From CAYFLR01 sp964343805 (lineage in GTDB: Bacteria > Bdellovibrionota_B > Oligoflexia > CAYFLR01), in the NCBI GenBank assembly GCA_964343805.1, contig CAYFLR010000001.1, forward strand, positions 62,001 through 126,000: a DNA stretch of 64,000 nucleotides, in the 5' to 3' direction. Shown in pieces: positions 52,091-61,556 of this stretch (positions are counted from its first letter, which is position 1; each line of letters begins with the position of its first letter). The position numbers were made by a program, and so were the translations under genes. A model generated the notes under the pieces. That model was not told where the DNA came from, ran no database searches, and worked only from the letters and a program-made list of their open reading frames with translations.

Positions 52091-54763
52091 ATGAGATATA
52101 TAAAAGTATTAGTTATATTAATGGCTTGTGTATGTGGACCACTCTTCGCCGAGGAATTGGATTCCATTTCAAAAATCATGACCCATGCCATCCAACCGAA
52201 TAAGCATGTTAAACGATTTTATAATAGGCCAGTCCCAATTCAGAACCCCACTCTTAATAACTTTTGTCAGCGAGAGTTGAAATACACTCAGCAAAAAACG
52301 GAAAGTCCCCATGAAAAGGAGTCTTTTTGTACTTTTGTGGTGGAGGAAACCATAGAAGAGGTCCCAGAGGTTGAAGAATCTATCTCGGTTCCTGAACGCA
52401 TCAAAGATACCTTACCAGTAGCAGTTAACGGAGTGGGTGATGGGGATGGTCTATTTGATATAGAGGAACCCAGTGCAGATCCTGAAATTTATTGCGAATA
52501 TAAGGGCCGAACTTTAAAAGAGGGTGCCTCTTTTCAAAAAAGCGGGAGTTTGTGTGAGTGCAAAAAAGGTAAGATCACTTGTGAAAAATATAAATATGCC
52601 CCTCCCTCCGCTAGCTTAAGTGAAAGCATGGCGAGAGCCGCTGTTCAGAAAAAAGATACCTTTGGTTGCTCTATTGGTGGCAGCCTCTCATCTCAGAACT
52701 CCTTCTGGTTGTTCTTATTTCCTCTCTTTATATTGGCATTTAGAACTAAGAAAAGTTGGGGACTTGTATTGCTCATGACTTTAGGAACTTTAATAGGTTG
52801 TAAGCCTTCCCAAAATGCCAAAATGCAAAGTGCCGTACAAAAGTTTACCCCATTTGAACTTCGTTCTGTTAACTTCGTACTTTATAAAAAGGATAAGCAA
52901 GCTGATGACAGCCTGTTTCAGGTTCTCTTTATTGAAGGTTTGCAAGCCACAGGTACTCCACTTTCAACTAAGCCAAATGGAGAGAAAGGCCGTACTCCTC
53001 TTCCAGCGGGTCTATCCATGAATAAGAAAGAGTATCAACTGCTGAAGAAATTTATGGAAGGAGGAGAGCTTTCAACCAATGAAAAACAACTTCTTTTTAA
53101 TAATCCTAATTTTGCAGTCTATAAAGCCACCATCGATGGATTACCTATTGTGGCTCAAACGGTCATTGATTCCGGAGCTGCATTGGGGCGGGGGGTTGCT
53201 GTTCATTTTAGGATTCCTTCTCATGCTGGCGATGGTTTAGTCATTGGTAAATATACAACCAAAGCTTATCACCACTTTAAGCATCAAGTTTTTAATAATA
53301 TTGAGAAAATTGATGAAGTTCAAAAGAAGAAGCTGCTGGGTGAACGCTTTATAAAATTAGAACAACGGGCTTTGATGGATTTTGAGACCATGATTGACTG
53401 GACCTTGGAGATACCTGAGTTGGACCTGCTTTTTGATACTGCAGAATCTGAATTGAAAGAGAAAGGTTTTATGAGCCAATTTACGATAAATGTTGATACT
53501 GGAGATCCTCTAAAGTTTGCAGGGACTTTTGATAAAAATGAACAGGGTCGGTCGCGAGGATTTAGTAATTGGAGTGAGATATTTGCTCCTTTTGAAGAGT
53601 TGAAAAGAGATTTAAAATTACCCAAAGATGAGAAATCTTTTAAAGTAGAAGAGAAGAAAGAGCGACTCTATCAAAGTCTGTATCTCTGTCAATTTGACCC
53701 CGTTTCCTTAGAAACTACCGCTGATATTTGTAAAATCACTGCCTTTAAAAAGGAGAATCTCAATGAGCCTGGGGAAATCTCCATGATCACTCTCCCAGAA
53801 AATCAAGGCAAAACAGCTCTTGCGGGGATTCCTCATATAGCCATATCATCAGCTCACTCCATGGATGCTATCAAAACAGCGGGAAACCTATGGTCATTTA
53901 TTGTAAAAAGGAAGTCTCCTGCTCCAACTATCGAACATTTTCCCTGGAAAAATACCGAAGGTATGATGGTGGAAAATGACAATAATAATGGGAATGATAA
54001 TAACAACTACAATAAGTTCGACGATCCCAATAATCCCCTGAGTGAAAAGTTTTATTCTTATCCCACTCGCCTTTTTTTAAAAGAGCAAAATCCTGCAACC
54101 TGTGTCGATTATACAAGCTACCTCAATCAACCGCTTACTTATAATTTGGAAACGGGAGGGTGCATGAATCGGCTTTTATGTAAACAAATGGGTCTTTATG
54201 ATCTTCATTTAGAGAGATACTACAATAGTTATGCTGCTGAGCTGATAGGGCAGCAAGTTGAGGATGAATTGGTGAAGCAAAGGATTCAGTCTCTATTTGA
54301 AGGAGTCTTGCCTGCGGCCGATCTAGACCCCCATATTTTTACCAAAGATTTTCCTGTAGTCATATGTACTCCTCCTCCGGGTCAATCAAATATAGACGAA
54401 TCTAAAGCGCTCAAGTGTCCCACCGATTTGGTTAATGTGCTGCCCACTTTTGGTTCCTCTTCGAAGGAGATTAAATGCTCCGATTGGTACTCCTGTCATA
54501 CAGTGCACGAAGGATATGTAATTTCCCTTGATGTACTGGGAGCGGGAACCAAAGATGTGATGAAGTCCTATTTCAAAAGTGAGGAAATTGAACGCCTCAA
54601 AGGAATTCATGGGGCGGACTTTGTAAAAGGTCAACTGGTATGCATAGCCAAAGAGGCAGCATTTTATAACGAATATCAAAGTCTTGGATTGAGTAAGAAG
54701 GATTTTGAAAGTCGGACCGGTATCAAACGCCATGTCACTCCTGCCATGAAAGAACAAGAATAA
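52091..54763 (+). CDS. Large secreted protein with internal sorting-tail-like segment and lipobox
   Basis: 890 residues, one uninterrupted frame. Signal peptide (1-21). Residues 22-190: acidic, with a small Cys-rich domain (CEYKGRTLKEGASF ... CECKKGKITCEK). Residues 192-221 look like a MYXO-CTERM-like tail: GCSIGGS, a hydrophobic stretch FWLFLFPLFILAF and RTKK. The next residues GLVLLMTLGTLIGC(237)KPSQ look like a lipoprotein signal. The remaining ~650 residues are an unknown beta-rich domain with several Cys and an Asn-rich linker near 627-645 (ENDNNNGNDNNN). It resembles two adjacent genes fused in frame. No family recognised. Confidence 0.7.
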   Translation: MRYIKVLVILMACVCGPLFAEELDSISKIMTHAIQPNKHVKRFYNRPVPIQNPTLNNFCQRELKYTQQKTESPHEKESFCTFVVEETIEEVPEVEESISVPERIKDTLPVAVNGVGDGDGLFDIEEPSADPEIYCEYKGRTLKEGASFQKSGSLCECKKGKITCEKYKYAPPSASLSESMARAAVQKKDTFGCSIGGSLSSQNSFWLFLFPLFILAFRTKKSWGLVLLMTLGTLIGCKPSQNAKMQSAVQKFTPFELRSVNFVLYKKDKQADDSLFQVLFIEGLQATGTPLSTKPNGEKGRTPLPAGLSMNKKEYQLLKKFMEGGELSTNEKQLLFNNPNFAVYKATIDGLPIVAQTVIDSGAALGRGVAVHFRIPSHAGDGLVIGKYTTKAYHHFKHQVFNNIEKIDEVQKKKLLGERFIKLEQRALMDFETMIDWTLEIPELDLLFDTAESELKEKGFMSQFTINVDTGDPLKFAGTFDKNEQGRSRGFSNWSEIFAPFEELKRDLKLPKDEKSFKVEEKKERLYQSLYLCQFDPVSLETTADICKITAFKKENLNEPGEISMITLPENQGKTALAGIPHIAISSAHSMDAIKTAGNLWSFIVKRKSPAPTIEHFPWKNTEGMMVENDNNNGNDNNNYNKFDDPNNPLSEKFYSYPTRLFLKEQNPATCVDYTSYLNQPLTYNLETGGCMNRLLCKQMGLYDLHLERYYNSYAAELIGQQVEDELVKQRIQSLFEGVLPAADLDPHIFTKDFPVVICTPPPGQSNIDESKALKCPTDLVNVLPTFGSSSKEIKCSDWYSCHTVHEGYVISLDVLGAGTKDVMKSYFKSEEIERLKGIHGADFVKGQLVCIAKEAAFYNEYQSLGLSKKDFESRTGIKRHVTPAMKEQE

Positions 54764-54768
54764 GCAGC

Positions 54769-54787
54769 AAAGTTCTAAAAATCCAGG
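54769..54787 (-). repeat. Single degenerate copy of the CCTGGATCC-type dispersed repeat
   Basis: On the minus strand CCTGGATTTTTAGAACTTT, 5 nt after the stop of the 890-residue gene. Matches the 25019 arm except for three positions. Confidence 0.6.
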
Positions 54788-54828
54788 ATAATAATAGATA
54801 ATTGGGAAATAGGTGCTGTTTTATGTGA

Positions 54829-54863
54829 NNNNNNNNNNNNNNNNNNNNNNNNNNNNNNNNNNN
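54829..54863. other. Assembly gap (35 N)
   Basis: Removes the 3' end of the minus-strand Cys-rich gene that follows. Confidence 0.95.
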
Positions 54864-55142
54864 TTGGGAAAGACTATCGCAGACCGATTCTAGCTCTTCT
54901 TGGAAGCTGAAGCCGGTGAGTTCTTCATAGTCGTAGCCTGCTTCGTGAGCTTCCTTAACATATTCATCCGGGTATTTTTGAAGCAGTTCTTTGGCAAATT
55001 CTTCCACTGAGACTGCTTTTTTCTTCTTTTTTGCAGCTTTCTTCGCATTCCAGTTACACAGGTAATGCATTCGGCAAAATTCACCGCTGGTGGCCTGCTC
55101 TTTACATCCTTTTTCTGTGCAAACTTTTTTTGCCTTTCCCAT
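54864..55142 (-). CDS. Small Cys/Lys-rich putative zinc-binding protein, 3' end lost in gap
   Basis: About 93 visible residues, AAAGGAG before the ATG. The start GKAKKVCTEKGCKEQATSGEFCRMHYLCNW has a CxxxxC...CxxH like cluster that could bind zinc. It is followed by a Lys run and an acidic helical part with KELLQKYPDEYVKEAHEAGYDYEELTG. Function unknown. The stop codon lies in the N run or beyond. Confidence 0.65.
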
Positions 55143-55225
55143 AACGTCTCCTTTGTTATATCTGTCTAACTTTGTTATCGGGAAAATCGGCCGGAACTTA
55201 AAAAAAAAATGGAACTATCTGAAAT

Positions 55226-56110
55226 TCAAGGCCAAAGGAGGGGACCTTGCAGTTCTCTTTCTGCCACCAGGATATGAGAAAGTTGGTACTTTTTCGCTAA
55301 CTCTTGGTATTTTTTTATTTTTTTAGGCTGACTAATATACTCTACTGATAATATGAGCTTTTTTTGCTTTTGAAACTCTTTTATATGTCTTAGGACCGGG
55401 TGAGAGATGTTGAGATCGTTATCATTTCTCCTTGGCCCACCAAAGAAAACAGATTCTACCCCCAGACCATCAATGGAGTCCCAAAAGGTTTGTTCATCAT
55501 CTAGAAAGTCTAAAATGGCTGTTCCATTTTGCACAAAAACTCTAAAGTTGGAGTTGGCTTTTTTCCCGTATTTAGAGATTTTGGTTATTAACTCGGCCAT
55601 TTGTCTGGCTCTTATCCTTTTTTCAGCTGGGGTTTTACCTAGTTCATAGAAAGCATCCACAATATCAAGGTAGACACCATCAAATCCTACTTTCACTATT
55701 TGACCTAGATATCCCACCTTTTTTTTTGAGCGAGAGCCAAAAAGAATTTCATGCCACCTCGGATCCCAATACTTGACTTTATAGTTATCAGGAAATTCGG
55801 GATTTCTGGCCACAATGAGATCTTTTGGCATTTTCTTATAATAATACCTAAAGTCTTCTGCCTCTCCGATAGAGAGGTAGGAGATGACAAGGTGCTTCCT
55901 TTTTTGCAAAGTGTAGATTTGAGATCGATTGAAATTTTTCTGCTTTGTTCCATCGAAGGAGGAGTCGATCACCCAAATCATTTTCGACTTTTGGTAGATT
56001 CGGGTGAGATCATGAGGGTGTGTGTAGTTTTGGAGTTGATATCCCCATTTCTTATGCTCTAAGTTGGTGGTGCAAGAGAAAAACAGTAGAGCAAAAAGCA
56101 GGGTCTTCAT
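55226..56110 (-). CDS. GH114-type (TM1410/PelA hydrolase-like) lipoprotein
   Basis: 294 residues. Lipobox FFSC (C13). The TIM-barrel pattern of endo-alpha-1,4-polygalactosaminidases: WGYQLQNY, IDSSFDG, VISYLSIGEAEDFRYYY, the product-site YWDPRW, GFDGVYLDIVDAF with acidic residues on the barrel, and LSVEYIS. PelA carries this hydrolase domain fused to a deacetylase; here it is a stand-alone lipoprotein, 17 nt after pelG, so likely the Pel-processing hydrolase of this operon. No deacetylase domain is present in the window. Confidence 0.85.
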   Translation of the reverse strand: MKTLLFALLFFSCTTNLEHKKWGYQLQNYTHPHDLTRIYQKSKMIWVIDSSFDGTKQKNFNRSQIYTLQKRKHLVISYLSIGEAEDFRYYYKKMPKDLIVARNPEFPDNYKVKYWDPRWHEILFGSRSKKKVGYLGQIVKVGFDGVYLDIVDAFYELGKTPAEKRIRARQMAELITKISKYGKKANSNFRVFVQNGTAILDFLDDEQTFWDSIDGLGVESVFFGGPRRNDNDLNISHPVLRHIKEFQKQKKLILSVEYISQPKKIKKYQELAKKYQLSHILVAERELQGPLLWP

Positions 56111-56127
56111 TTGAATCTCCTTATAGT

Positions 56128-57498
56128 TTAGCTGGAATAGGGTTGAGACATAAAAGTGTAGTAATTGACTAAAGAGAGGCGGCGATTTAAGAAAAAGACA
56201 GTGAGAATAAGGGTAATTAAAGAGGCAATAACATAGCCCATGCCATGATAAGCATATCCCATTTCCTTGGTTAAAAAAGCACCATAAAACTGCAGTAAAA
56301 AGAAGGTGAGGTTGATGGTCATCACCTCTTTACGAGCATCAAAATACATTAATATAATATTTCCAGTGAGAAAAAGAACCTGAATAAAAGCGCCAATGAT
56401 ACCGTAACGAAAAATTATAAGCATCATTGAAGGGAGGTGTAAAAGGGTGATGATCTCATTTGCAAAATAAAGGGCCACTCCAGAAATAAAGGTTTGCCAA
56501 CGCAAGATGAGAGATAGATTGGTTCTTAAGACTTTTACCATATCTTTTACTGCAGATTGAATCACGGGTAAGGACGACTTCTGATGGATTAAAGAGAAAT
56601 AATTGGTGTAAGCCACAAAAAAGGAGGTCTCAATTTTTACTAAAAAGATGGCTAAAGTGGGAATAATGGAAATATAGGCAAAAAAGATCGCCGTATCGTA
56701 ATAACGATTGGTATAAAAAAGTGAGAGCACATGTTCCCCTGTTTCGCCGGTCCAAAAAATAAACTTATCTATCCAAATACCCATATAGTAACAAAAGCCA
56801 CTCACCATAAGGGGCCAAAAACGGGGAAAGTAAGCGAGAAAATCTAAATACAGTTTGTCGGGAAAACCAAAATTGGAAAAAAGTACGCCCGCAAGCCAAA
56901 AGGCAATCACTCCATGACCACAGGTGAAGGCGATCATGTAGGTTTCCATTGTTGATGTTTTATCCGCCACAAAAGCGATGGTAATAGCTACCATTCCACC
57001 TAATAAAAACCCAATCACTATTTGAATGAATTGCTTGGTGGCACTTAAAAAGAGCATGGAAGCCCAAATCATAAAAATAAAAAAGAGGAAACCGATGCAG
57101 AGAATTTTGATGGTCAAGGAGAAGGAGAAGGCGCTATAAAAAAGGTATCCAGTCAAAGTGCTGACAAACAAAAAAAATAATGTGGTGCTGAGGAACACAC
57201 TCGAATAACTCTTAAAATCTTGCTGATAGTGTTTATCTGCTAAATAACGAGTGAGGGGCATTTCGATAAAGCCAAAGGCAATGAGAGTGTACGCAAAGGT
57301 ATAGGAAACCACCGCCTTTAAAATCATCGTCTCTTTTTCTGAGAGGATGAGACGGGCAAAATAGGAAACTACAGCAATGGTAATGATGGTAACTAACCAA
57401 GGTCCACTGGAGATAATCATAGAGTAAAGTGAGCCTTGAATTTTACCTAAGAGACCCTTGGAAAAAATTCGCTTCAGTTGAAAACCAATTCCAGCCAT
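56128..57498 (-). CDS. pelG: Pel exopolysaccharide inner-membrane transporter PelG
   Basis: 456 residues, as in Pseudomonas PelG, with about twelve membrane helices. The start AGIGFQLKRIFSKGLLGKIQGSLYSMIISSGPWL is the PelG signature (MATE-fold flippase). It moves Pel polymer across the inner membrane with PelD and PelE. The ATG overlaps the pelF stop (TAATG). Confidence 0.93.
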   Translation of the reverse strand: MAGIGFQLKRIFSKGLLGKIQGSLYSMIISSGPWLVTIITIAVVSYFARLILSEKETMILKAVVSYTFAYTLIAFGFIEMPLTRYLADKHYQQDFKSYSSVFLSTTLFFLFVSTLTGYLFYSAFSFSLTIKILCIGFLFFIFMIWASMLFLSATKQFIQIVIGFLLGGMVAITIAFVADKTSTMETYMIAFTCGHGVIAFWLAGVLFSNFGFPDKLYLDFLAYFPRFWPLMVSGFCYYMGIWIDKFIFWTGETGEHVLSLFYTNRYYDTAIFFAYISIIPTLAIFLVKIETSFFVAYTNYFSLIHQKSSLPVIQSAVKDMVKVLRTNLSLILRWQTFISGVALYFANEIITLLHLPSMMLIIFRYGIIGAFIQVLFLTGNIILMYFDARKEVMTINLTFFLLQFYGAFLTKEMGYAYHGMGYVIASLITLILTVFFLNRRLSLVNYYTFMSQPYSS

Positions 57499-58959
57499 TA
57501 GAAGGTATCCCTCACCATGAGTTTTTGGTAAAAATCATGGTACCGCTGGATAATATCCTCCTCACGGTAAAATTGACTCACTCGTTCTTTAGAAGCGATA
57601 CTCATAGCTTTCCAAACATCTTTATTACTAAGAATGTGGATAATTGCTTTCGCTAGTAATTTTGGCTTGCCTAAAGGGACTACCTCACCACTTTGGCCCA
57701 GGGAACGGTCCTCTTCCGAAAGACCATAAATCATCTCTCGGCACCCTCCCACATCGGTGGAAACGGTGGGGACTCCATATGCGTAGGCTTCTTGTATAAC
57801 CATGGGTTGCCCTTCACTGATACTGGAAAGAATATTAAGATCCAATTTGGGATAATACTCTTTGACATTAATGCGGCCAGTGAATTCAATTACATGCTGT
57901 AAACCCATAAATTGTACCAGGCTTTCACACTCTTTGAAATAATCTTCATCTTCATCTGTAGGCCCCATTATGAGAGCTTTGAGGTTAGGGATGGCGTCAC
58001 TCACTATTTTGACGGCTTTAATAAATCCTTTAATATCCTTAATGGGAACTACTCGTCCCACCAGACCAATGGTAGTTCCGGGTTCCGCTTTCTCAAAATC
58101 ATAATCAAATTGGTCTAAGCGAATCCCATTAGGAATAATGGAGAGTTTGGTGGGGTTGGCCCCATACTCAATTTGTTTTAATTGATTCCCGCGATAAAGG
58201 GTGGAAATAACATCTGCATACTCATAGGCTAGACTGCTGATCACTTTAAAAAGGGTTGACCACCATTTTTTAAAAAAGGTGGTTTCCTCTTTGGCGATGT
58301 AGCCACTTTCTTCACTGTAAATCCAATCGGCATTCATGATTTCAATATCTCGTTCATGAGTATAGATCCCGTGCTCGGTAAGAAAATAGGGAGTGCCATA
58401 AGTGGCCTTACCTAGCACCGTATCCGGTACACAGGGCATGATATAATCTTGCCTTGGGTAGTTTGGCTTGGAGTATTTTGATTATGGGCAATTGCGAGAA
58501 ACGAAAGGTGTAAAAATAATCCACAAAAGAGGGATAGGGTGGTTTTTTAGGATACAGTTCAGATAGGATATCCCAAACCTCTTTGGAGTTAATAAACTCA
58601 TAAGGAGAGCAAACCCTGCTGGTTTCATTAAACAGATGATTGTATAAGAAATCAAAGTTCTTTATTTGGTTTTCAAAAGGGTTTTTAAAGATTTCTATGA
58701 TTTTTTTACGATTGATTTTACGACCTAAGGTAATGAGCTCCGGTTTGACCTTCTGATCATAGAGATAGATCTCTTGAATATGAACTACATTATCGGGGAT
58801 TTCATACTTGTATTTGAGGAGGGGATCCTTGTTTGCACCTATAAAAACCACGGTATAGGAGATATTAGGGGTGCTTTTGATCATTCTATAAACACAGGAG
58901 GAAACTCCTCCGGTAATATAGGGAAAAGTTCCTTCCAATAGTAGACACACATCAGACAT
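57498..58959 (-). pseudogene. pelF: pelF, Pel glycosyltransferase, with frameshift
   Basis: Two frames overlapping at 58408-58439 make one PelF of about 490 residues (family about 507). N-terminal part: VCLLLEGTFPYITGGVSSCVY and YHALCTGYGA, then it runs out of frame. C-terminal part: TPYFLTEHGIYTHERDIEI, IGLVGRVVPIKDIKGFI and the GT4 donor-site region SISEGQPMVIQEAYAYGVPTVSTDVGG. A few nucleotides seem missing around 58420. PelF polymerises GalNAc/GlcN from UDP-sugars in the cytosol. Neighbouring genes are intact, so a sequencing or assembly error is more likely than decay. Confidence 0.85.
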
Positions 58960-60475
58960 TAAAGCTCCGAAATGAGCTGTTTGATAGCCCTTAGAAGTTC
59001 CGCTTTGATATCTTCGTTACGGAAATTAAGATCAAGGAGCTCATTTAACACCTCTTTGTCCCTAGATTCTGCTAGGAAGGCGATGAGGACATTTTGATAA
59101 CTGGCTTCTTGGATCTCTTCGAGTTCTTGCAGTGCCAATTGGATAATATCTTGATTATAAACATCCTTCTCTCCTGAAATCAACTGGATCAAAAATTTTT
59201 TTTGATCTTGATTTAGGGTGTTAGATAGATAGAGTTCCACTAAATGTTCCTGGCATTGGGCTTTAAAGGTAGTGAAGAACTTTTTTAGCTCAAGATCTGG
59301 CTGCTTTCCCACTAGATGGATGGTAGACAGGCACATCTGCATGGAAATAGTTTCTGGTTGGATAATGGTAAAAGGGATTTTTAATTTAAAAAAATACTTC
59401 GGTTTATCATGGACAATGCTGTTTATAGCATAAAATGCAGTGGTCTTTAATTGCGGGTCGGATTCTTTTACATACAGATCGTAGAGTCTTTGTAAGTTGG
59501 ATTCGAGTGTTACTCTACGCAGGTTTTCCACCGCCAGATAGCGGTTATTCATTACCTCTGATTTGAGCATAGCCAATAGATAGCTAAGAATATCATCAGT
59601 TATTTGAAAATGATCCGGTTGCTGCTGCATCGAGTGCAATAGAACTTGATGGAAATAGGATTCATCGGGGACATTTTTTGCTATGAGCTTTTCAAAAAGT
59701 GCCTCAGTTTTTATACTGGTGTGCCTGAAAATAGCGGTTATACCAACCATCTGTATCATAGGTGAGTCGAAAAGGTATTCGTAGATCAGGTCTATAGACT
59801 CTTCTTTGTTAAAGGAAGCAATGCTTTCAATTGCTGCAATTCTCAGTCTCTCATCTTCTTTTTTATAAAATTTAAGNNNNNNNNNNTAGTGGATTTATTA
59901 TACATAATAACCGTCCTTACTTTTTTATTTTTGATAGCCTTTTTAAGAAGGAGATAGGCTTCATCATGTTTAATATGAGCCAGTTTTTGTAAAATGATTT
60001 CTTTGGTTTCTAAATCACTGTAGGAGTAAATCTTTTTACAGTATATAAAAAAAATCATGGCAGGGAATTGATCCATCAACCAGGAGGCTTTAAGTTTGAT
60101 CTTATGAGTGGGGTCTTTAGTATAGGCTTCCAAAATAGGTTTGATGCAGTCAGGTTTTCCTATGAGAAGTAAAGACGCAAGCAGGTGAGCCTTGGTATCT
60201 AAATCCTCTTCCGTGGAGATGGCTTGTTCTATATATTGAAGACTAAAGCCGCCCCCGGTCATGGCCAGAGATTCTGCCGTTATTCTTCTGATTTTAGCAG
60301 AGGAGGAGTGCAGATATTTAATTAGAAAGGGAAAAATCCAAACGTAAGAGCGTTTCCCTAGTTCAGTTAAAAGCAGGGGAAGTTCCTCCGTATTCACACT
60401 TTTCAACCTCCATAAGAGGATGATGGCGGGTAGGTTTTCAAAGCGTTGCCTGCTCAACTCCATGGGATTGTCCAT
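58959..60475 (-). CDS. HEAT-repeat protein of the Pel operon, with assembly gap
   Basis: About 505 residues across N 59877-59886. The downstream frame stays open from the gap to 58959 (ERLRIAAIESIASFNKEESIDLIYEYLFDSP), so the M at 59759 is internal and this is one gene. Repeated two-helix units (SSAKIRRITAESLAMTG, HKIKLKASWLMDQF, NRYLAVENLRRVTLES, PQLKTTAFYAINSI) are HEAT/PBS-lyase-like. No signal or membrane segment, so probably a cytosolic scaffold. It overlaps pelE by 38 bp and touches pelF (TAATG). The classical pelABCDEFG set has no such gene. Confidence 0.75.
59877..59886. other. Assembly gap (10 N) in the HEAT-repeat gene
   Basis: The frames on the two sides differ, so the length is a placeholder. 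Confidence 0.95.
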
Positions 60476-61556
60476 ATAGCCGTTGGTCGATTGATTGCCA
60501 GTATTCCCTTATCTCATTCAAATCCCGATCTTCGATTTCTGCGGCTCCTACTTCTCTTAAGTCATTAATAACTTCAGAAAATTTTCCAATACGAAAATGA
60601 GATTTTGCCCGTATTAGAAGCAGAGAAGTGACGGTAGATTGGAGATCTTCATTGATCTCGATGCTATTTTCTTCCACTCGATCTGAAAGCAGATCGAGGG
60701 CTGTGGTAGCTAAATCCACTGCCGCAGTATAATTTTGCATGACTTCATAAAGATGACATAACTTTTTGGCAAGATAGGGGTTTCTAGCATCTGATTGCAT
60801 GGCAATGAGATAGGCAAAAAGAGCTTTTTCCAAAAGCCCCTGGTTACTTCCTTCATCGAGAATACCTAGCTTATTAAAGTCACTGTAGATATCTCCCTGC
60901 TGTTCCAGCAACCTGGGATTGCTAGGGTCTTTTTCAATTTGTTTTTCAATCACACTTAACTTTTCATTGAAAGCATCTTCAATTTTCTGAATGGCGGTGG
61001 TAGCTAAAAATTGAATTTCATAAGCGTTGTCATTTTGTGCTAGGCGAAGGAGTTCTATACTATGGGCATCATGTTGATTGGCTAATTTGGCAATCACCCC
61101 TTTTTTTAATTGATTGGAACCCATATAAAGGATGTCCATATAGGGTTCTGCATTCTTTGTTAGATCATAAATGGCCGAGTCTACATACTGCTTTGCATCA
61201 TGCAGCAGAGCTTTGTTATACTTATTTTCTTTCATCTGTTTTTCAAGAGATTCCTCAGCTTTGTCATCTTTCTTGGCTGTTTTTAATTTTTTAATCTTTC
61301 TTTGAATCGCCCAATACAAAATAAAATTTAAGACGAATAGGGGGGCTAATATAGGCAGAATAATATCGAAGCAGAGCAACCAGAAAGAGGTTTGGTTAAA
61401 ACCATTTTGCCTTACAAACATTAACATTAAAATGAGAGAGGTTGCTGGGTTGGCTATCCACACTAAGTTTGTTTCACTTATATTTCCTGAAATTAAAGCA
61501 AGAACAAGGGCTGTTTTTATCATTAAGTAAAATGTTAGGTGCTTAACAAAGCTCAT
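60438..61556 (-). CDS. pelE: PelE-like membrane TPR protein
   Basis: 372 residues. Two or three N-terminal membrane helices (about residues 8-88), a charged coiled segment, then TPR-like helices (AKFAYLIAMQSDARNPYLAKKLCHLYEVMQNYTAAVDLATTAL-like region and RAKSHFRIGKFSEVINDLR). PelE has the same layout of two helices plus TPRs and bridges PelD and PelG; Pseudomonas PelE is about 329 residues. ATG overlaps the pelD stop by 4 bp. It is recognised mainly by architecture and position. Confidence 0.8.
   Translation of the reverse strand: MSFVKHLTFYLMIKTALVLALISGNISETNLVWIANPATSLILMLMFVRQNGFNQTSFWLLCFDIILPILAPLFVLNFILYWAIQRKIKKLKTAKKDDKAEESLEKQMKENKYNKALLHDAKQYVDSAIYDLTKNAEPYMDILYMGSNQLKKGVIAKLANQHDAHSIELLRLAQNDNAYEIQFLATTAIQKIEDAFNEKLSVIEKQIEKDPSNPRLLEQQGDIYSDFNKLGILDEGSNQGLLEKALFAYLIAMQSDARNPYLAKKLCHLYEVMQNYTAAVDLATTALDLLSDRVEENSIEINEDLQSTVTSLLLIRAKSHFRIGKFSEVINDLREVGAAEIEDRDLNEIREYWQSIDQRLYGQSHGVEQATL

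Noticed and set aside
54735..54863. Extension of the Cys-rich gene through the 35-N gap to 54735
   Set aside because: Residues after the gap show no similarity in style to the protein and the N length is arbitrary; the true stop is unknown.
58959..59759. Separate HEAT gene starting at 59759
   Set aside because: The frame is open upstream to the N run at 59877 with HEAT-like sequence, so it belongs to the gene starting at 60475.
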